The notes: generated by a model from the sequence alone, not told the origin. 64,000 bases of DNA from Bacillus sp. FJAT-27445 (GCF_001510665.1 NZ_LMTI01000001.1:395762-459761); one strand, 5' to 3'; counted from the first letter of the stretch, positions 40,628-49,539 are shown. Translations and numbers: made by a program.

Positions 40628-41989
40628 ATGAAGAAATTTAGCAGAATTCTATCCATGCTTGCAGCTTTCCTGTTCGTAGTCGTTTCCGTAACCCAGGTGT
40701 TCGCGGCTGAGCAAGTAGCTGAACTCAAAACTCCTACAGGCTTTTATGCCATTGTAGTCATTATTCCGCTTATCGTTATCCTTGCGCTTCTGTTCATGAA
40801 AGTGGACATGATCGCGGCAGGTTTCGTCGGCGGCGTACTCGCCATGCTGATTGGCGGTGTCGGTCTTGCACAGGCAAACGACCAGTTTTTGAAAACAATC
40901 CCGGGCATGCTTTCCATCACCGTTCCAATTATTAACTCCGCAATCGCCATGGCCGTTTTCAAATCAGGCGGTTATACAGCGGCGCTTACCCTGGTACGCC
41001 GTGGGATCAAAGGCAAAGTTGAATACTTCGCGGCATTTATCGTAATCCTTCAAGCAGCTGCAACCTACATGTCCGGTATCGGGGGCGGTTCCGCAATGGT
41101 TATCGCTCCGCTTGCATTCGCGGCTGTTGGCGCGATTCCTGAATTGATCGCGGCTATGTCCATCGCGGCGGCTGTATCGTTCACTACCTCTCCAGCATCT
41201 TTGGAGTCTGGTATCGTGTCGAAACTATCCGGTATCTCGGTTGCACAATACGTTGATGAAATGCGTATTTTCTGGATTGGATTTACAATCCTTGCAGTCA
41301 TCCTTGGATTCTATGGAGCCAAAAAACGTAAAGTTATTTTCAAAGGTGAAGAAGCACCTGAATTTGCTGGCTTGACTACAGGCCAAATTTTTAAAGTAAC
41401 AATTCCTGTTATCTTCTTGCTTGGCGCGGTTATTTTTGGCCCATTCATTAACACAGGCATCGGCTTCCCATTGTTCACGCCTTTGTTGTACACTGTGGTC
41501 ACACTGATCCTGATTTTCCTTTGCACGAAATTCAATCTTAATGAATCGATTAACGCAATGGTCGATGGTTCGACTTACATCCTTACAAGATTGTTAGCGG
41601 TAGGTATCTTCCTTACCTTTATCAATATTATTGGCGACACTGGCGCATTCCAGGTTATCGCTGGCATCGCCGAAAAAGCACCGGCAACGCTTGTCGTTCC
41701 TGCCGCTGTTCTTGCGGGTATCCTTGTAGGTATCCCTGCAGGGGCATATGTTGGCTCAATTCTAGGACTGGTTTTGCCAGTCGCCGTTTCCTTGAACTTC
41801 TCACCAGTCGAACTTGGTTTCGTAGCGATGGGCGTAGGTCTTGGAAGTCAGCTAAGCTTTGTTAACATCACAATGCAGGCATTGTCTTCCGGATTCCAAA
41901 TCCCGATCATTGAGGTTGTTAAAGGGAACGCAAGATGGGTTGGCTTGGCAATGGCACTATTGTTAGTCCTTTCATTCTTCATGGGCTAA
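40628..41989 (+). CDS. Multi-spanning transporter of the catabolic cluster
   Basis: This 453-aa protein has a signal-like first helix (ending near VFAAEQ) followed by about eleven transmembrane segments, with re-entrant-like stretches SGIGGGSAMVIAPL and VGIPAGAYVGSIL. The overall shape resembles ion-transporter-superfamily carriers (CitM, NhaC or ArsB-like), but the exact family is not recognised. It stands 20 nt before the CodA-like gene, so its substrate is probably the cyclic or linear amide used by the cluster. AAGGAGAAG precedes the ATG. Confidence 0.78.
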   Translation: MKKFSRILSMLAAFLFVVVSVTQVFAAEQVAELKTPTGFYAIVVIIPLIVILALLFMKVDMIAAGFVGGVLAMLIGGVGLAQANDQFLKTIPGMLSITVPIINSAIAMAVFKSGGYTAALTLVRRGIKGKVEYFAAFIVILQAAATYMSGIGGGSAMVIAPLAFAAVGAIPELIAAMSIAAAVSFTTSPASLESGIVSKLSGISVAQYVDEMRIFWIGFTILAVILGFYGAKKRKVIFKGEEAPEFAGLTTGQIFKVTIPVIFLLGAVIFGPFINTGIGFPLFTPLLYTVVTLILIFLCTKFNLNESINAMVDGSTYILTRLLAVGIFLTFINIIGDTGAFQVIAGIAEKAPATLVVPAAVLAGILVGIPAGAYVGSILGLVLPVAVSLNFSPVELGFVAMGVGLGSQLSFVNITMQALSSGFQIPIIEVVKGNARWVGLAMALLLVLSFFMG

Positions 41990-42012
41990 AAGTAAATTCT
42001 GGAGGTAGTATG

Positions 42013-43236
42013 ATGGATATTTTGTTCAAGCAAGTAAGGCTTAAAGATGGCGAAGAGCTGAAAGACGTTGCCATCAAAGGCGGAAAAATCGAAGCAATTG
42101 AAAAAGAACTGAATGTTGAAGCTGCAAGGGTAATCGAAGGCAACGGAAAAGTATTAATTCCCGGCCTTGTAGAAAGCCATATCCACTTGGACAAAGCGTT
42201 GATTGCCGACAGGCTTCCGAATAAATCAGGTACTTTGCAGGAAGCTCTTAAAGTAACTGCCCAGCTGAAGCCTACTTTCTCAAAAGAAGATATTGTCGAC
42301 CGGGCTGAGCGTACCCTTCAAATGCTGATCAAGCATGGTACGACCCACATCCGTACACATTCCGAGTTCGATCCTTCCCAAGGCTTTACAGGTTTCGAAA
42401 CTGTCATGGAGCTGAAGGAAAAGTACAAAGGCATCGTTGATATCCAAGTCGTTGCATTCCCGCAAGAAGGGATCTTGAAAGCGCCTGGAACGGAAAAAAT
42501 GATGTACGAAGCAATGGATATGGGCGCGGACGTCGTCGGCGGAATCCCTTACAACGATACTCCATGGGATAAACATATTGACCTCGTATTTGAAATCGCG
42601 AAGAAATATGACAAGCCAATCGATTTCCATCAGGACTTCAAAGACACTGCTGAAGGAATGAACATCGAATACGTTTGTGAAAAAACAATTAAAGAAGGCT
42701 ACCAGGGACGCGTTTCCGTTGGCCACTTGACTGCACTAGGCGCGCTTCCAAAGGATCGCCTGCAGCCAATCATTGAAAAAATGGCTGAAGCGCAAATCAG
42801 CGTCATGAGCTTGCCGGCTACCGACCTTCACCTTGGCGGAAGGCATGACGAATACAATGTACGCCGCGCTTTGACACCAATCCGCACACTTCGCGACGGC
42901 GGCGTCAACATGTGTATTGCGACAAACAACATCCGAAACGCCTTTACTCCATACGGAACTGGTGATGTGATGCTGACTGCAATGCTCGCAATCCCTGCCG
43001 GACACCTTGGCGGAGCAGATGACCTGCCAACTGTATTGCCGATGATCACAACAAACCCTGCAAAAGCAATGCAGGTTTCCGGTTACGGCATCGCAGTAGG
43101 CAACAACGCGGACGTTGTTCTTTTAGACACTGAATCCGTAACCAACGCAATCATCGACATGCCTGCCAAGCTTTTCGTAGTAAAGAGCGGCAAAGTAACT
43201 GTTGAAACAAAAAAATCTGTTGAGCTTTTCTTCTAA
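42013..43236 (+). CDS. CodA-like amidohydrolase with altered active site
   Basis: This 407-aa amidohydrolase aligns along its length with E. coli cytosine deaminase CodA. Metal His residues are kept: H56 and H58 (HIHLDK), H206 (DFHQDF) and H238 (GHLTALG). The catalytic Glu of HCDE is F209, and the metal/catalytic Asp of GHDD is N305 (ATNNIRNAF). Ordinary cytosine deamination is thus doubtful; a different hydrolysis or binding role is possible. ATG 42013 (or 42010) follows GGAGGT at 42001-42006. It is co-transcribed with the transporter and ends at a terminator. Confidence 0.85.
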   Translation: MDILFKQVRLKDGEELKDVAIKGGKIEAIEKELNVEAARVIEGNGKVLIPGLVESHIHLDKALIADRLPNKSGTLQEALKVTAQLKPTFSKEDIVDRAERTLQMLIKHGTTHIRTHSEFDPSQGFTGFETVMELKEKYKGIVDIQVVAFPQEGILKAPGTEKMMYEAMDMGADVVGGIPYNDTPWDKHIDLVFEIAKKYDKPIDFHQDFKDTAEGMNIEYVCEKTIKEGYQGRVSVGHLTALGALPKDRLQPIIEKMAEAQISVMSLPATDLHLGGRHDEYNVRRALTPIRTLRDGGVNMCIATNNIRNAFTPYGTGDVMLTAMLAIPAGHLGGADDLPTVLPMITTNPAKAMQVSGYGIAVGNNADVVLLDTESVTNAIIDMPAKLFVVKSGKVTVETKKSVELFF

Positions 43237-43255
43237 AGTGAAGTTTTGAATGCGA

Positions 43256-43283
43256 AAAGACGGCGTAATGCCGTCTTTTTTTG
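43256..43283 (+). terminator. Terminator after the CodA-like gene
   Basis: AAAGACGGC pairs perfectly with GCCGTCTTT around GTAAT, followed by TTTT. Confidence 0.87.
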
Positions 43284-43327
43284 CGTTGTAGGGTGGTTGG
43301 GCAGCCCTGAAACAGTGAAGTTTGATG

Positions 43328-43555
43328 TTATCGAGTCACTATTTGGGGATTTCGCACGCTTATTTGAATATATCGCCCACCTTTTGGGATTTATTGGGTT
43401 CTCTTTTTGGACGTGTTCACATTATTTTTGAGATATCGCCCACTTTTTCGAATATATCCCCCACTTTTTCAGTTTTATCGCCCACTTTTTTAGTTATATC
43501 GAAAATTTCATGGCAGATAACGAAAACTGTCACTTTTTAGACACAAACGGGGGGA
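43328..43555. repeat. Ten-unit 21-bp phased array
   Basis: Units start at 43328, 43349, 43370, 43391, 43412, 43433, 43454, 43475, 43496 and 43517, exactly 21 bp apart. The best preserved read ATATCGCCCACTTTTT. The last two switch to ATATCGAAAATTT and ATAACGAAAACTGTCAC, and the closing ACTGTCA...GACAC block matches the other arrays. Early units are decayed but stay in phase. Confidence 0.85.
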
Positions 43556-43700
43556 GCCCAGGGCTGTGAAACAACATGTGAAACAAGAAAATTTGGGGAG
43601 TGACTAGGCACTGTTCGCTTTTTAAAAGGTGAAAAGGTGGTCAATTGCCTTTAAAAAGATTTATAATAATAAGATAATTCGATTGATGGAGATGTGATAA

Positions 43701-44924
43701 ATGGTAAATTCCAACCGGCTGTGGGAAAGGCTGCAGCAGCTTAGTAAAATTGGGGCAACGGGAAACGGAGGCGTAACCCGGCTTTCTTTTACTAATGAAG
43801 AGCGGAAGGCAAAGGATTTGGTTGCTGGATTTATGAAAGAGGCGGGCCTTTCGGTAAGGGAGGACGAAGCCGGCAACTTGATTGGCCGGATGGAAGGCAC
43901 AATTGCTGGGGCGCCTGTGGTAATGACTGGTTCGCATATCGATTCCGTGTTTGACGGCGGGAATTTCGACGGGCCGCTTGGCGTGCTAGCGGCAATCGAG
44001 GCGCTGCAGACAATGGACGAGGAAGGAGTTTCCGTCGAGCATCCGATTGAGGTTGTCGCGTTCACGGATGAGGAAGGGGCGCGCTTCAGCTTCGGGATGC
44101 TTGGCAGCCGTGCGATTGCGGGACTGATTACCGGGGAAGAATTGATGAACCGGGACAAGAATGGCGTGCCGATAGCCGAGGCAATGAAAGCAATGGGTCT
44201 CGATCCCAAGGAAATAGCCAAGGCCGCCCGGAAAAAAGAAGAGGTCAAATCTTACATTGAACTACATATTGAGCAGGGAAAGGTTCTTGAAAAGGAGAAT
44301 CTTCCTGTCGGAGTGGTTTCCGGCATTGCCGGGCCGCTTTGGATGAAGTTTACGGTGGAGGGCGAGGCCGGGCATGCCGGCAATACGCCAATGGGCATCC
44401 GCCGCGATGCAATGACAGCAGCGGCACGGATGATTTTGATGATCGAGCAGGAGGCGTACAAAACTGGTTCGTCAGTCGGCACGGTCGGCCAGCTCAATCT
44501 TTTCCCAGGCGGAATTAACATCATACCAGGCAGGGTTGAATTTTCGCTAGATCTAAGGGATATTAATGAGGAAACCCGGGATGAAATTGAAAGGGCAATT
44601 TTAAAAGAAGCGGGAAGGATTGCGGAGGAACAGGGGGTCAAACTCTCTGTCGAAGACCTGCAGCGGATTCCGCCCGCACCTTGCGATGGAGAAATCCAGC
44701 AAGCGGTCCGGGAGTCAATAGCAGAAGCTGGTTTGCAAACAACGATACTGCCGAGCGGCGCCGGCCATGATGGGATGCAATTTACTGGTTTATGGCCGAT
44801 TGGCATGATTTTCGTCCGCTCGAAAAACGGCATCAGCCACGACCCTGCGGAATGGACCTCCCAGGAAGATTGCGCCGCTGGAGCGGAAGTGCTATACAGG
44901 ACTCTTTTAAAACTGGCTAACTAA
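43701..44924 (+). CDS. Zn-dependent N-carbamoyl amino acid amidohydrolase (hydantoinase/carbamoylase family)
   Basis: This 407-aa enzyme belongs to the M20-related hydantoinase/carbamoylase family (HyuC, AllC, beta-ureidopropionase). Metal motifs are GSHIDSVFDGGNFDGPLG, TDEEGARF, ELHIEQGKVLE and GAGHDGMQF. It should hydrolyse an N-carbamoyl or ureido bond, giving ammonia and carbon dioxide. GGAGATG precedes ATG 43701. It lies 10-19 nt from the M20 gene that follows and probably shares its transcript. The substrate cannot be fixed among ureidopropionate, allantoate and carbamoyl amino acids. Confidence 0.92.
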   Translation: MVNSNRLWERLQQLSKIGATGNGGVTRLSFTNEERKAKDLVAGFMKEAGLSVREDEAGNLIGRMEGTIAGAPVVMTGSHIDSVFDGGNFDGPLGVLAAIEALQTMDEEGVSVEHPIEVVAFTDEEGARFSFGMLGSRAIAGLITGEELMNRDKNGVPIAEAMKAMGLDPKEIAKAARKKEEVKSYIELHIEQGKVLEKENLPVGVVSGIAGPLWMKFTVEGEAGHAGNTPMGIRRDAMTAAARMILMIEQEAYKTGSSVGTVGQLNLFPGGINIIPGRVEFSLDLRDINEETRDEIERAILKEAGRIAEEQGVKLSVEDLQRIPPAPCDGEIQQAVRESIAEAGLQTTILPSGAGHDGMQFTGLWPIGMIFVRSKNGISHDPAEWTSQEDCAAGAEVLYRTLLKLAN

Positions 44925-44942
44925 TCGAAGGAGATGGAGAAT

Positions 44943-46127
44943 ATGGAGACAAGTGCAACGTTAAATTTGAATGGGCTTGCAGAACAGATTTCAGCTCAAG
45001 TTGTCGAGTGGAGAAGGCATCTTCACAGCAACCCGGAATTGTCCTTTGAAGAAGAAATGACAGCACAATTTGTTTATGACACACTTGCTGGATTTGGCGG
45101 TCTCGAATTGTCCAGGCCGACAAAAACGAGCGTTATGGCCAGGCTTATTGGCGAGCAGCCTGGAAAGGTACTGGCTATCCGCGCCGATATGGACGCATTG
45201 CCGATCACCGAGGAAAATGAATTCGAGTTCAAATCGCAAAATCCCGGAGTCATGCACGCATGCGGGCACGACGGACATACCGCGATGCTGCTCGGCACTG
45301 CGAAAGTGCTGTCCGACATGAAGGATCAGATTAAAGGGGAAGTCCGCTTTTTGTTCCAGCATGCCGAGGAATTGTTCCCTGGCGGCGCTGAGGAAATGGT
45401 TTCGGCTGGTGTAATGGATGGCGTCGACCTCGTTATCGGCACCCACCTTTGGGCATCGCTTGACGTTGGAAAAATCGGCGTCGTGTACGGCCCAATGATG
45501 GCCGCGCCGGATACATTCTGGATTACAGTAAAAGGAAAAGGCGGCCACGCGGCGCTACCGCACCAAACAATCGATTCAATTGCGATTGCCGCACAGGTTG
45601 TCACAAACCTTCAGCACGTCGTCTCGAGGAATACCGACCCGCTTGACAATCTTGTTCTATCCGTCACTCAGTTCATTGGGGGAACGACGCATAATGTCAT
45701 CCCAGGGTCCGTCCAGATGTGCGGAACAGTCCGCAGCTTTGATCCGAAATTGCGCGAAACCATGCCTGCCGTGATGGAACGGGTCATCAAAGGAATTACC
45801 GAAGCCCATGCCGCAACGTATGACTTCAAATACGAATTCGGCTACCGCCCGGTCATCAATGATGCCGAGGTCACCCAGGTTATTGAAGAAACGGTACGCG
45901 AAGTATTCGGCGAAGAAGCACTTGACCTGATGCGCCCGAACATGGGCGGCGAGGATTTCTCCGCATTCCAGCAAAAAGCCCCTGGCGCGTTTTTCTATGT
46001 AGGAGCCGGAAACAAAGACAAAGGAATCGTCTACCCGCATCACCATGCACGTTTCACCATTGATGAGGATGCACTGGAACTCGGCGTCAAAACGTTCCTG
46101 CATGCCACTTTTAAGTTTTTGGGGTAA
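44943..46127 (+). CDS. M20 family amidohydrolase
   Basis: This 394-aa metal hydrolase is an M20D (IAA-amino acid hydrolase/N-acyl amino acid deacylase) type. The sequence shows ADMDALPI, MHACGHDGHTAMLLG (two metal ligands and the catalytic region), QHAEE and MGGEDFSAF. It should release an acyl group from an amide-linked amino acid. ATG 44943 is preferred since AAGGAG lies 9 nt upstream, whereas ATG 44934 abuts it. It is the last gene of the catabolic cluster. Confidence 0.93.
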   Translation: METSATLNLNGLAEQISAQVVEWRRHLHSNPELSFEEEMTAQFVYDTLAGFGGLELSRPTKTSVMARLIGEQPGKVLAIRADMDALPITEENEFEFKSQNPGVMHACGHDGHTAMLLGTAKVLSDMKDQIKGEVRFLFQHAEELFPGGAEEMVSAGVMDGVDLVIGTHLWASLDVGKIGVVYGPMMAAPDTFWITVKGKGGHAALPHQTIDSIAIAAQVVTNLQHVVSRNTDPLDNLVLSVTQFIGGTTHNVIPGSVQMCGTVRSFDPKLRETMPAVMERVIKGITEAHAATYDFKYEFGYRPVINDAEVTQVIEETVREVFGEEALDLMRPNMGGEDFSAFQQKAPGAFFYVGAGNKDKGIVYPHHHARFTIDEDALELGVKTFLHATFKFLG

Positions 46128-46247
46128 AACATCTGGGGCGTGTAGGAGCGAATCAGTTAATTGTTTGAGAGTCTTTTTTTTAAAAAAACTCGTCACGTAC
46201 AGGTTCAGCCTCAGGAAAAAGTCGCTTGCGCCGACCGTGGCAACAAG

Positions 46248-46288
46248 AAACCGTATGGGGATTGTAGTCCCTTTACGGTTTTTCTAAT
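46248..46288 (+). terminator. Terminator of the M20 operon
   Basis: AAACCGTA pairs with TACGGTTT, extended by GGGG/CCC, then TTTC. Confidence 0.65.
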
Positions 46289-46407
46289 TTTATTGAGCGG
46301 GATCCAAAAGAGGGATTAGTGGGCACTGAAAAGAAATAAAAGATTATTAAGAGAACTAATTACTCTTTTTGAAAGAAAATGTTCATTTTAATAATGGAGG
46401 TGTATGT

Positions 46408-46908
46408 ATGTTTTCAGTGGATAGCTATTTAAATTCAATTAAAGCAAACCTAGATAGACAAACTGATCTGTTAGTAGGAAATTTGAAAAATATTTTTACC
46501 AGTACTTTTTCTTCTAAAATAGATTTATTGGATTTCTCTGCATTTATTGAGCCTACAAGGTTTGAACTAACTATAAGATTGTTTTCAATGGATAAGGAAG
46601 CCAACGAAGTTTTTTATGAAGGTGATGATTCAATGGTTTTTGCTGGGAGCAAGGAAGTGCTTGCAGAAGTGGAATATTTTCACCTTAACGACAGACGGGT
46701 GGATGATTTTTTTGAGTTTTACGAGCAATATGAGGAGACGTTAAATCCACTAGAACAAAAAGTATTTACTGATTGGTTTCACCAATGCTGGGAAAAAGCG
46801 AGTGGAGATGTATTAAAATTACCGGCATATTTTGTTTTCCACGATGATGTAAAATCATATGACTTAAAAACCAATCTTTGGATTGATGATGATGAAAAAT
46901 GGTCTTAA
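46408..46908 (+). CDS. Hypothetical acidic protein, 166 aa
   Basis: This protein is not recognised. It is AT-rich, acidic and soluble, with a helical first half and a Trp-rich C-terminus (WFHQCWEKASGD, LWIDDDEKWS). Such features occur in some immunity proteins of toxin systems, but no toxin gene is adjacent and I do not assign that role. GGAGGTG at 46396-46402 supports ATG 46408. Its composition fits the low-GC patch that includes the RAYT gene. Confidence 0.7.
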   Translation: MFSVDSYLNSIKANLDRQTDLLVGNLKNIFTSTFSSKIDLLDFSAFIEPTRFELTIRLFSMDKEANEVFYEGDDSMVFAGSKEVLAEVEYFHLNDRRVDDFFEFYEQYEETLNPLEQKVFTDWFHQCWEKASGDVLKLPAYFVFHDDVKSYDLKTNLWIDDDEKWS

Positions 46909-46954
46909 ATTTTGTGGAATGCCATTATTCTAAGATTTTTAATGTTGAGCAATG

Positions 46955-47527
46955 TTAGGATGGGATATTTCTTTTAAGTAAAGCATGCTTAAGAGTTGGA
47001 GTTATGAGGAACCGGAGGTAGTTATCTCTTTGGGGTTCTTTAAAATAAGATAACAGCCTAGAGGTGTTTACAAGGTCGTCCATTAAAGATGAGGTATACG
47101 CCCTGCAGCTGCTCCACGGGTATTCCTCCGTCTTTATGGCAATGCCCGCCCTAATAGGATTTAAGTGTATGTATCTGCTTAGATCCAGTTCGTAACTTTT
47201 GGTGCCAACGTGGAAAGCGGAATAGCGCCTGTCGAAAACATGGCCTGTATAATTATATTTCTCATTAAAATAATTTGCGTAAACCGAATTGATGTATTGC
47301 ATGATTTGTGGAGGGGAGCAAGTGCTCATTTCAAGCTGAAGATGTACGTGGTTTGGCATTAGACAGTACGAATGGACAACAAAGTTGAAGCGTTTCTTTG
47401 CTAGTATTAAAAGGAAAAGATACATTTCTCGGTCTTTGTCGTCATGAAAGAGTAACGACCTTCGGATTCCCCTAGTGGTGATGTGATACATACCACCCTG
47501 AATCCAGTTGCGGTTTTTACGTGCCAA
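46955..47527 (-). CDS. REP-associated tyrosine transposase (IS200/Y1-like, RAYT)
   Basis: This protein of about 190 aa is a Y1 HUH transposase of the RAYT branch. The HUH motif is in LMPNHVHLQLE and the catalytic Tyr is within INSVYANYFNEKY; GHVFDRRYSAFHV is the usual RAYT segment. Such proteins nick single-stranded DNA at palindromic repeats and are thought to spread REP elements. TTG 47527 is chosen because GAGGAG lies about 9 nt upstream; GTG 47536 overlaps that site. No IS ends flank it closely. Palindromic repeats lie about 190 bp upstream. Confidence 0.9.
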   Translation of the reverse strand: MARKNRNWIQGGMYHITTRGIRRSLLFHDDKDREMYLFLLILAKKRFNFVVHSYCLMPNHVHLQLEMSTCSPPQIMQYINSVYANYFNEKYNYTGHVFDRRYSAFHVGTKSYELDLSRYIHLNPIRAGIAIKTEEYPWSSCRAYTSSLMDDLVNTSRLLSYFKEPQRDNYLRFLITPTLKHALLKRNIPS

Positions 47528-47536
47528 GCTGATCAC

Positions 47537-47695
47537 TCCTCGTAAAATAAAAATACTGAAGATAGAGTTTTTGATAAAGTGGGTTGAATGGGGAAATTGT
47601 GTGGCGAGTAGCTACTGAAGTCTCTCATATCATATCCTAGTATAAGAATAAAGTGCAAAATATAGAAGATGAGAGCAAACCCGCGAATTAATTAA
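47537..47695. other. Region upstream of the RAYT gene
   Basis: No gene is seen. It should contain the RAYT promoter on the minus strand. Confidence 0.4.
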
Positions 47696-47976
47696 CTAGT
47701 GAATTTCGGGGTTTCATCTCCCTTCACTAGTGATTTACCCAGTGAATGCGCCTTTCGTGGACTAGTGAATTCTCACTACGTTTGTTTTGGAAAGTAGTCG
47801 GTGTCAGACACCTACTAGTGAATTTACCGTTTTGGCATCGGTTCACTAGTGATTTACCCAGTGAAGGCACCTCGCGGACTAGTGATTTATCACTACGTTT
47901 GTTTTGAAAAGTAGTCGGTGTCAGACGCCTACTAGTGAATTTACCGTTTTGGCATCGGTTCACTAGTGATTTACCA
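47696..47976. repeat. Palindromic ACTAGT/GGTGTCAGACACC repeats next to the RAYT gene
   Basis: A unit of about 117-119 bp starts at 47723 (TTCACTAGTGA) and recurs at 47842 and, partly, 47959. Each full unit holds several ACTAGTGA words and the palindrome GGTGTCAGACACC at 47800-47812 (GGTGTCAGACGCC at 47917-47929), flanked by GTAG/CTAC. These are good candidates for the REP substrates of the neighbouring transposase. Confidence 0.85.
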
Positions 47977-48123
47977 AGCATTATTACCCCGCACGCAGTA
48001 ACCACCTGGTTGCAGCCCCAACCTCCAGGCGAGATTGTTGCATTCAAATTCCTGCAGTGGCAATATGTTAGATGCAAGCAAGAGTTTGCCGGTAATCGGA
48101 AAACCAGTTAGGAGGAATAAAAC

Positions 48124-48969
48124 ATGACTGCGAAACATTTACAGGATACTGTGACATTACATAACGGCGTGAAGATGCCTTGGTTTGGGCTTGGTGTTTA
48201 TAAGGTGCAGGAGGGGGGAGAGGTTGTCCAGGCTGTGAAAGCGGCGATTAAAAACGGCTATCGCAGCATTGATACAGCTGCTGTCTACAAGAACGAAGAA
48301 GGTGTCGGCAAAGCGATAAAAGAAGCCCTCGACGAAAACGGACTCAGCAGGGAGGAACTTTTCATCACCTCGAAGGTTTGGAACTCGGACCAAGGATATG
48401 AATCCACACTTGAGGCATATGAAACGAGCCTAAAAAAACTCAACCTTGATTACCTGGACCTATACCTTATCCACTGGCCGGTGCAGGAGAAATACAAAGA
48501 AACATGGCGCGCGCTGGAAACCCTATATAAGGATGGCCGTGTCAAGGCGATTGGCGTCAGCAATTTCCACATCCACCATTTGGAGGACGTTTTGAAAGAC
48601 GCCGAAATCAAGCCGATGGTCAACCAGATTGAATATCATCCCCAATTGGCCCAGCGTGACCTTCGCGCATTTTGCCGTGAACAAGGCATTCAGCTTGAAG
48701 CATGGTCGCCGCTTGCCCATGGGAAGCTTCTCGACAATGAAACACTGAAAGACATCGCAGGTAAATACAACAAATCGGTCGCCCAGATTATTTTGCGCTG
48801 GGATTTACAAAACGAAGTGGTCACCATACCTAAATCGATTAAGGAACACCGGATCATTGAAAATGCTTCGATTTTCGATTTTGAACTTTCACAAGAAGAT
48901 ATGGAAAAAATCAATGGCCTGAATGCGGATCGCCGAGTCGGTCCGGATCCGGACAACTTTAATTTTTAA
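48124..48969 (+). CDS. Aldo/keto reductase (YtbE/YvgN type)
   Basis: This 281-aa NADPH-dependent reductase belongs to family AKR5, like B. subtilis YtbE and YvgN. The catalytic tetrad residues are visible in YRSIDTAAVYKNE (Asp, Tyr), FITSKVWN (Lys) and LIHWPV (His). The IPKSIKEHRIIENA segment binds the coenzyme. It reduces aldehydes such as methylglyoxal and is probably cytoplasmic. GTTAGGAGGAA precedes the ATG. It stands alone, just after the RAYT repeats. Confidence 0.94.
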   Translation: MTAKHLQDTVTLHNGVKMPWFGLGVYKVQEGGEVVQAVKAAIKNGYRSIDTAAVYKNEEGVGKAIKEALDENGLSREELFITSKVWNSDQGYESTLEAYETSLKKLNLDYLDLYLIHWPVQEKYKETWRALETLYKDGRVKAIGVSNFHIHHLEDVLKDAEIKPMVNQIEYHPQLAQRDLRAFCREQGIQLEAWSPLAHGKLLDNETLKDIAGKYNKSVAQIILRWDLQNEVVTIPKSIKEHRIIENASIFDFELSQEDMEKINGLNADRRVGPDPDNFNF

Positions 48970-48973
48970 AAGA

Positions 48974-49008
48974 AAAGGCGGCTTACCTATTTTAGGGAAG
49001 CCGTCTTT
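48974..49008 (+). terminator. Terminator after the aldo/keto reductase
   Basis: AAAGGCGGCTTACC pairs with GGGAAGCCGTCTTT with one mismatch. Confidence 0.75.
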
Positions 49009-49170
49009 CGTTAATATGTTAAGTAAATGATACAAGAATTTTTCACTCGAAATAACTCGTGTTTTAAAAAAAGCCTGTTTTCTAAAAGATTGTTGGTTTA
49101 GAAAATAATTATAGTAGGAAAATTCTTTAATTAATGGTATTCTTTATACCTCTGAAAGGAGAGCTCATAA

Positions 49171-49380
49171 TTGAATAAAAACAAACTAAATATGATTATA
49201 GCAATAGTCGTAAGCATCACGATTATAACAATTGGCGGCGTAATCTTTAATCAAATTGCAAAGAATCATCAAGCAAATGAACTTATCATAAATAAATGCT
49301 TTGAAAACTTTGATAAAGAAGGAACAGTGGTGATAAAGAAGGATGGTTTTTGGTCGCCAGTTACTTGTGAAAAAAAATAG
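49171..49380 (+). CDS. Small bitopic membrane protein, 69 aa
   Basis: This protein is not recognised. One transmembrane helix (residues 6-27) is followed by about 40 residues ending in two Cys-containing stretches (IINKCFENF, PVTCEKK), which could form a disulfide outside the membrane. The start is TTG 49171 with AAAGGAGAG 7 nt upstream, a good site. It is AT-rich like its surroundings. Confidence 0.7.
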   Translation: MNKNKLNMIIAIVVSITIITIGGVIFNQIAKNHQANELIINKCFENFDKEGTVVIKKDGFWSPVTCEKK

Positions 49381-49505
49381 CATATATCACAGTGTTGATT
49401 ACTTCGGATTAAACACGCCCTGTTCCTTTTTCCACATACTTGAACGCCTCCTTAAATCCAATTATCTCAACTTTTAATAGCATGGTTAAGAAGGCAACAA
49501 AAAAA

Positions 49506-49539
49506 TAGGCGGCTTCCATCGGTATTGGATAACCGCCTA
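49506..49539 (-). terminator. Terminator of the amylase gene
   Basis: TAGGCGG pairs with CCGCCTA; a TTTTTTT run follows on the minus strand. Confidence 0.8.

Noticed and set aside
43322..43540. 72-aa protein made of ISPTFSN-like repeats
   Set aside because: The 21-bp unit keeps the frame open by arithmetic. There is no ribosome site or sensible start, and the other arrays do not share a gene structure.
47727..48077. 116-aa minus-strand protein with repeated GKSLVNRCQNGKFTSR
   Set aside because: It is a translation of the palindromic 118-bp repeats; no ribosome site fits, and the frame is broken by unit-length changes.
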